Part shown: one piece after another, positions 13,609-15,280 of the stretch
How the letters are laid out: every line of letters starts with the position of its first letter
Position numbering within the stretch: position 1 is the first letter of the stretch
Source: JBBRHH01 sp038222915
GTDB lineage: Bacteria > Planctomycetota > Phycisphaerae > Tepidisphaerales > Tepidisphaeraceae
Length of the DNA: 15,280 nucleotides
Direction: 5' to 3'
NCBI GenBank assembly: GCA_038222915.1
Contig: JBBRHH010000078.1
Location: 1 to 15,280 of the forward strand
The notes under the pieces: generated by a model
What the model saw: only the letters and a program-made list of their open reading frames with translations
Told to the model about the DNA's origin: nothing
The model's database searches: none
Position numbers and translations under genes: made by a program

Positions 13609-13887
13609 TCAGTCCCTGTTGGGCTCGGGGTCATCCCTCCCGGGATCGTCGCGCGCCGTTCCCGGCCCGGACATACGGCTGGCGAGGATGGACTCCTCGT
13701 CCACCGCCGGATCTTCTCGCCGGGCTTCGGTGACCTCGCCCGGCGTTGCCATGCCGGGCATGGCGTAATTTGTGGCCGCGGCGTGCGGCGAATCCGCATA
13801 GGGCGCCGCCGCCCGCAATTCCGCCAATCCCTGCCGCCAATAGCCGGACAGCGCGGTTGCTCCCAGCTTCGGTTTGCTCTCAGCCAT
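13609..13887 (-). CDS. 92-aa hydrophilic protein of the transfer operon
   Basis: The 92-residue product starts MAESKPKLGATALSGYWRQG, continues LAELRAAAPYADSPHAAATN, then has a segment MPGMATPGEVTEARRED and an acidic, Asp/Pro-rich end. It has no hydrophobic segment and looks largely flexible, so it should be cytoplasmic. AAAGGAG lies 6 nt before the ATG at 13887, which fixes the start. It follows the 215-aa membrane protein gene by 24 nt and precedes the 35-aa peptide by 40 nt, so it is almost surely cotranscribed. I recognise no domain; its place beside a coupling protein suggests a part in DNA transfer, which is only an inference. Confidence 0.72.
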   Translation of the reverse strand: MAESKPKLGATALSGYWRQGLAELRAAAPYADSPHAAATNYAMPGMATPGEVTEARREDPAVDEESILASRMSGPGTARDDPGRDDPEPNRD

Positions 13888-13911
13888 GCGATGCTCCTTT
13901 CAAAAAGAGGG

Positions 13912-14559
13912 TCAGGTTTGAAGTTCGCGATAACGCTCCGCCGTGATCTGCTGCCCGGTGACTGCGTCATTCATGTCCAGCACTCGCTCATGCTCGGTGG
14001 CGAGTTGGAACGTGGCAGTCACAATCAGGGCGCTGCCGGCCACGATCAGGTAAGTGCCAAGTGGCCGGTTGACGTGATGGATGAAATAGCCGGCCGCGAG
14101 AACGAGCAGCGGTTCGAGGCGCTTGATCGTGACTTCACTGCACCAGGGGAGAAGCCGCAGCAGATGGGGCCGTCCCGAGTAGCGCGTGTGCCCATCGATC
14201 TTTTTGCGTAGCCGGCGACACCAGGCCCAGAGCTGCGCCACCATCCAGAAAAGCGTGTAGAAACCGAGAAACACTCCGATTGGCCGCAGATCGTCATGTT
14301 CCCAGCACGCTGCGAACAAGACGATAAAGCCAAAGCCCAGCGGGCCCTTCATTCCAATGAACCGCACGCCAAAACCACGATGGAGCCAGGCTTCGGCCGT
14401 CCAGGCGACCGCATAAATAATCGACACAAAACCCTTACCGGCCGCTTCGCCGGCGTGGGACGTTGGTACTTGATCCTGTTGCATAACACTCCTGTCTTTG
14501 TTCCCGAGCAGGCGCGGACCTTCCACGTGGACGGTGCTGCCGCCGTTGCTCGAATTCAT
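13912..14559 (-). CDS. polytopic membrane protein of the transfer operon
   Basis: The 215-residue product has a soluble N-terminus (about 1-40) and four or five hydrophobic segments, the clearest being GPLGFGFIVLFAACWE, VFLGFYTLFWMVAQLWAW, LEPLLVLAAGYFIHHV and PLGTYLIVAGSALIVTAT, with a basic loop RRLRKKIDGHTR in the middle and a polar C-terminus. The start is ambiguous. ATG 14559 lies 16 nt after the coupling-protein stop and the first 25 codons have the strong G/C third-position bias of a real gene, so I prefer it. ATG 14484 has AGGAG 4 nt upstream and would give 190 residues. No family is recognised. Its position directly after a VirD4-like gene suggests an inner-membrane partner of the coupling protein. 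Confidence 0.75.
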   Translation of the reverse strand: MNSSNGGSTVHVEGPRLLGNKDRSVMQQDQVPTSHAGEAAGKGFVSIIYAVAWTAEAWLHRGFGVRFIGMKGPLGFGFIVLFAACWEHDDLRPIGVFLGFYTLFWMVAQLWAWCRRLRKKIDGHTRYSGRPHLLRLLPWCSEVTIKRLEPLLVLAAGYFIHHVNRPLGTYLIVAGSALIVTATFQLATEHERVLDMNDAVTGQQITAERYRELQT

Positions 14560-14575
14560 TTCTTGTTGTTGACCG

Positions 14576-15280
14576 TTACTTTTGTGAGAAGGTCACCCGC
14601 CGCCAGGGCTTGCCGGTTGACCTGAACCGCACACCGCTTGCGAAGAGAATCGCATCCACGAGGAACTTATTTGCGCCCGCGCCACCCGTGCGCAACTTGG
14701 TGAACTCGACGGCGCCCACTTCGGCCTCAAAGACCTCGTTCACCGAGGCACTTCCTGGCATAGTGCCGCCGTGACCAAACTGCCCAAAAGGCCCAAGCTG
14801 TCCGAAATTTTGGCTCGCGCTCACGGTGAGCTGGCGCGTCCGGCCGATGGCGGCCGACATAGCATCGTTGGTATTTCGATCGCCCTGGGCCATGAGGCAT
14901 TTCAGCGCCATGTTGCCGATCAATCCGTCCACTTCGACGCGTGCTTTTTCGGAACCACCAAGAGCGCTGTACACGACAGGCAAATTTTGCGTGAGGAGCG
15001 TGACCGCGACGCGGGCAGACCGACAGGTCGTTGCGAAGTTGCTGTCATAACTGGTTAAAAAATTCTGAAATTCATCCATGAACAGAAAGACCGGACGGGT
15101 GCTATCGTTTACGCGTCGTCTTTCGATGGCACGTTGGAACGAAGTTTTGAAAATTACTTGTGCGAGCTGACCGATTTCTCCAAATTCCTTCGTACTCATA
15201 TTCAGCACGATGATCTTGCCTTCAGTTGTGGCCAGAGGAGTGATGTTGGTTTCCCCGCACAGCAAGCTTCTAAGTTCACC
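14576..15280 (-). CDS. VirD4/TraG-type coupling protein, N-terminus cut by window edge
   Basis: These 234 residues are the C-terminal part of an ATPase that brings DNA to a conjugation pore (type IV coupling protein, TraM-recognition/TraG-D C-terminal region). Visible are the strand KIIVLNMSTKEFGEIGQLA, the Walker B box PVFLFMDEFQNF with Asp69-Glu70 counted from the window edge, the ring-ATPase helix ATTCRSARVAVTLLTQNLP with the sensor Gln98, then GLIGNMALKCLMAQGDRNTN and a late DAMSAAIGRT helix. The Walker A domain lies beyond 15280. A Gly/Phe/Gln-rich stretch (NFGQLGPFGQFGHGG, about 158-172) looks like an inserted flexible loop near the C-terminus. The gene leads the minus-strand run seen here. 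A related non-conjugative AAA ATPase is the main alternative. Confidence 0.85.
   Translation of the reverse strand, partial: GELRSLLCGETNITPLATTEGKIIVLNMSTKEFGEIGQLAQVIFKTSFQRAIERRRVNDSTRPVFLFMDEFQNFLTSYDSNFATTCRSARVAVTLLTQNLPVVYSALGGSEKARVEVDGLIGNMALKCLMAQGDRNTNDAMSAAIGRTRQLTVSASQNFGQLGPFGQFGHGGTMPGSASVNEVFEAEVGAVEFTKLRTGGAGANKFLVDAILFASGVRFRSTGKPWRRVTFSQK

Overview
The window looks like a piece of a Planctomycetota chromosome, most likely class Phycisphaerae. Three signs point there: high GC, Pro-Ala-Thr-Gln repeats just after signal peptides (PATQPATQP, PPATRPTTRP), and a secreted sialate O-acetylesterase beside exported proteins of unknown role. This assignment is an inference from style, not from a marker-gene comparison.

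Left part (1-8819) is ordinary chromosome. It holds the N-terminal part of a sialate O-acetylesterase (minus), a possible tiny two-helix membrane protein (plus), a two-gene minus-strand unit (small lipoprotein, then an exported Nif3/DUF34-like protein), a divergent exported concanavalin-like protein, and a very large secretin (1339 aa) with its own structured leader and terminator. Ribosomal protein bL28 with a terminator follows, then tRNA-Asn(GUU).

Right part (about 8820-15280) reads as one end of an integrative element lodged at tRNA-Asn. A tyrosine recombinase starts 106 bp after the tRNA. Behind it comes a minus-strand ImmA-like peptidase / XRE repressor pair, and divergent from that a plus-strand run of a small HTH-like protein, a 58-aa membrane peptide and a TIR-domain protein with an N-terminal Cys/His zinc-knuckle-like motif. 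A minus-strand block follows: the end of a VirD4/TraG-type coupling protein (cut by the window edge), a polytopic membrane protein, a 92-aa protein, two tiny membrane proteins (35 and 39 aa) with near-identical strong ribosome binding sites, a strong hairpin, and an excisionase-type HTH protein.

The int / immA / immR order with divergent downstream genes resembles the control region of ICEBs1-type conjugative elements. The working model is that the repressor holds the element quiet, the peptidase relieves repression, the recombinase moves it through the tRNA, and the coupling protein belongs to a conjugation module continuing past the right edge. TIR is the likeliest cargo or defence gene. 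The other end of the element is not in the window, and no relaxase or mating-pore gene is visible, so conjugation ability is not proven here.
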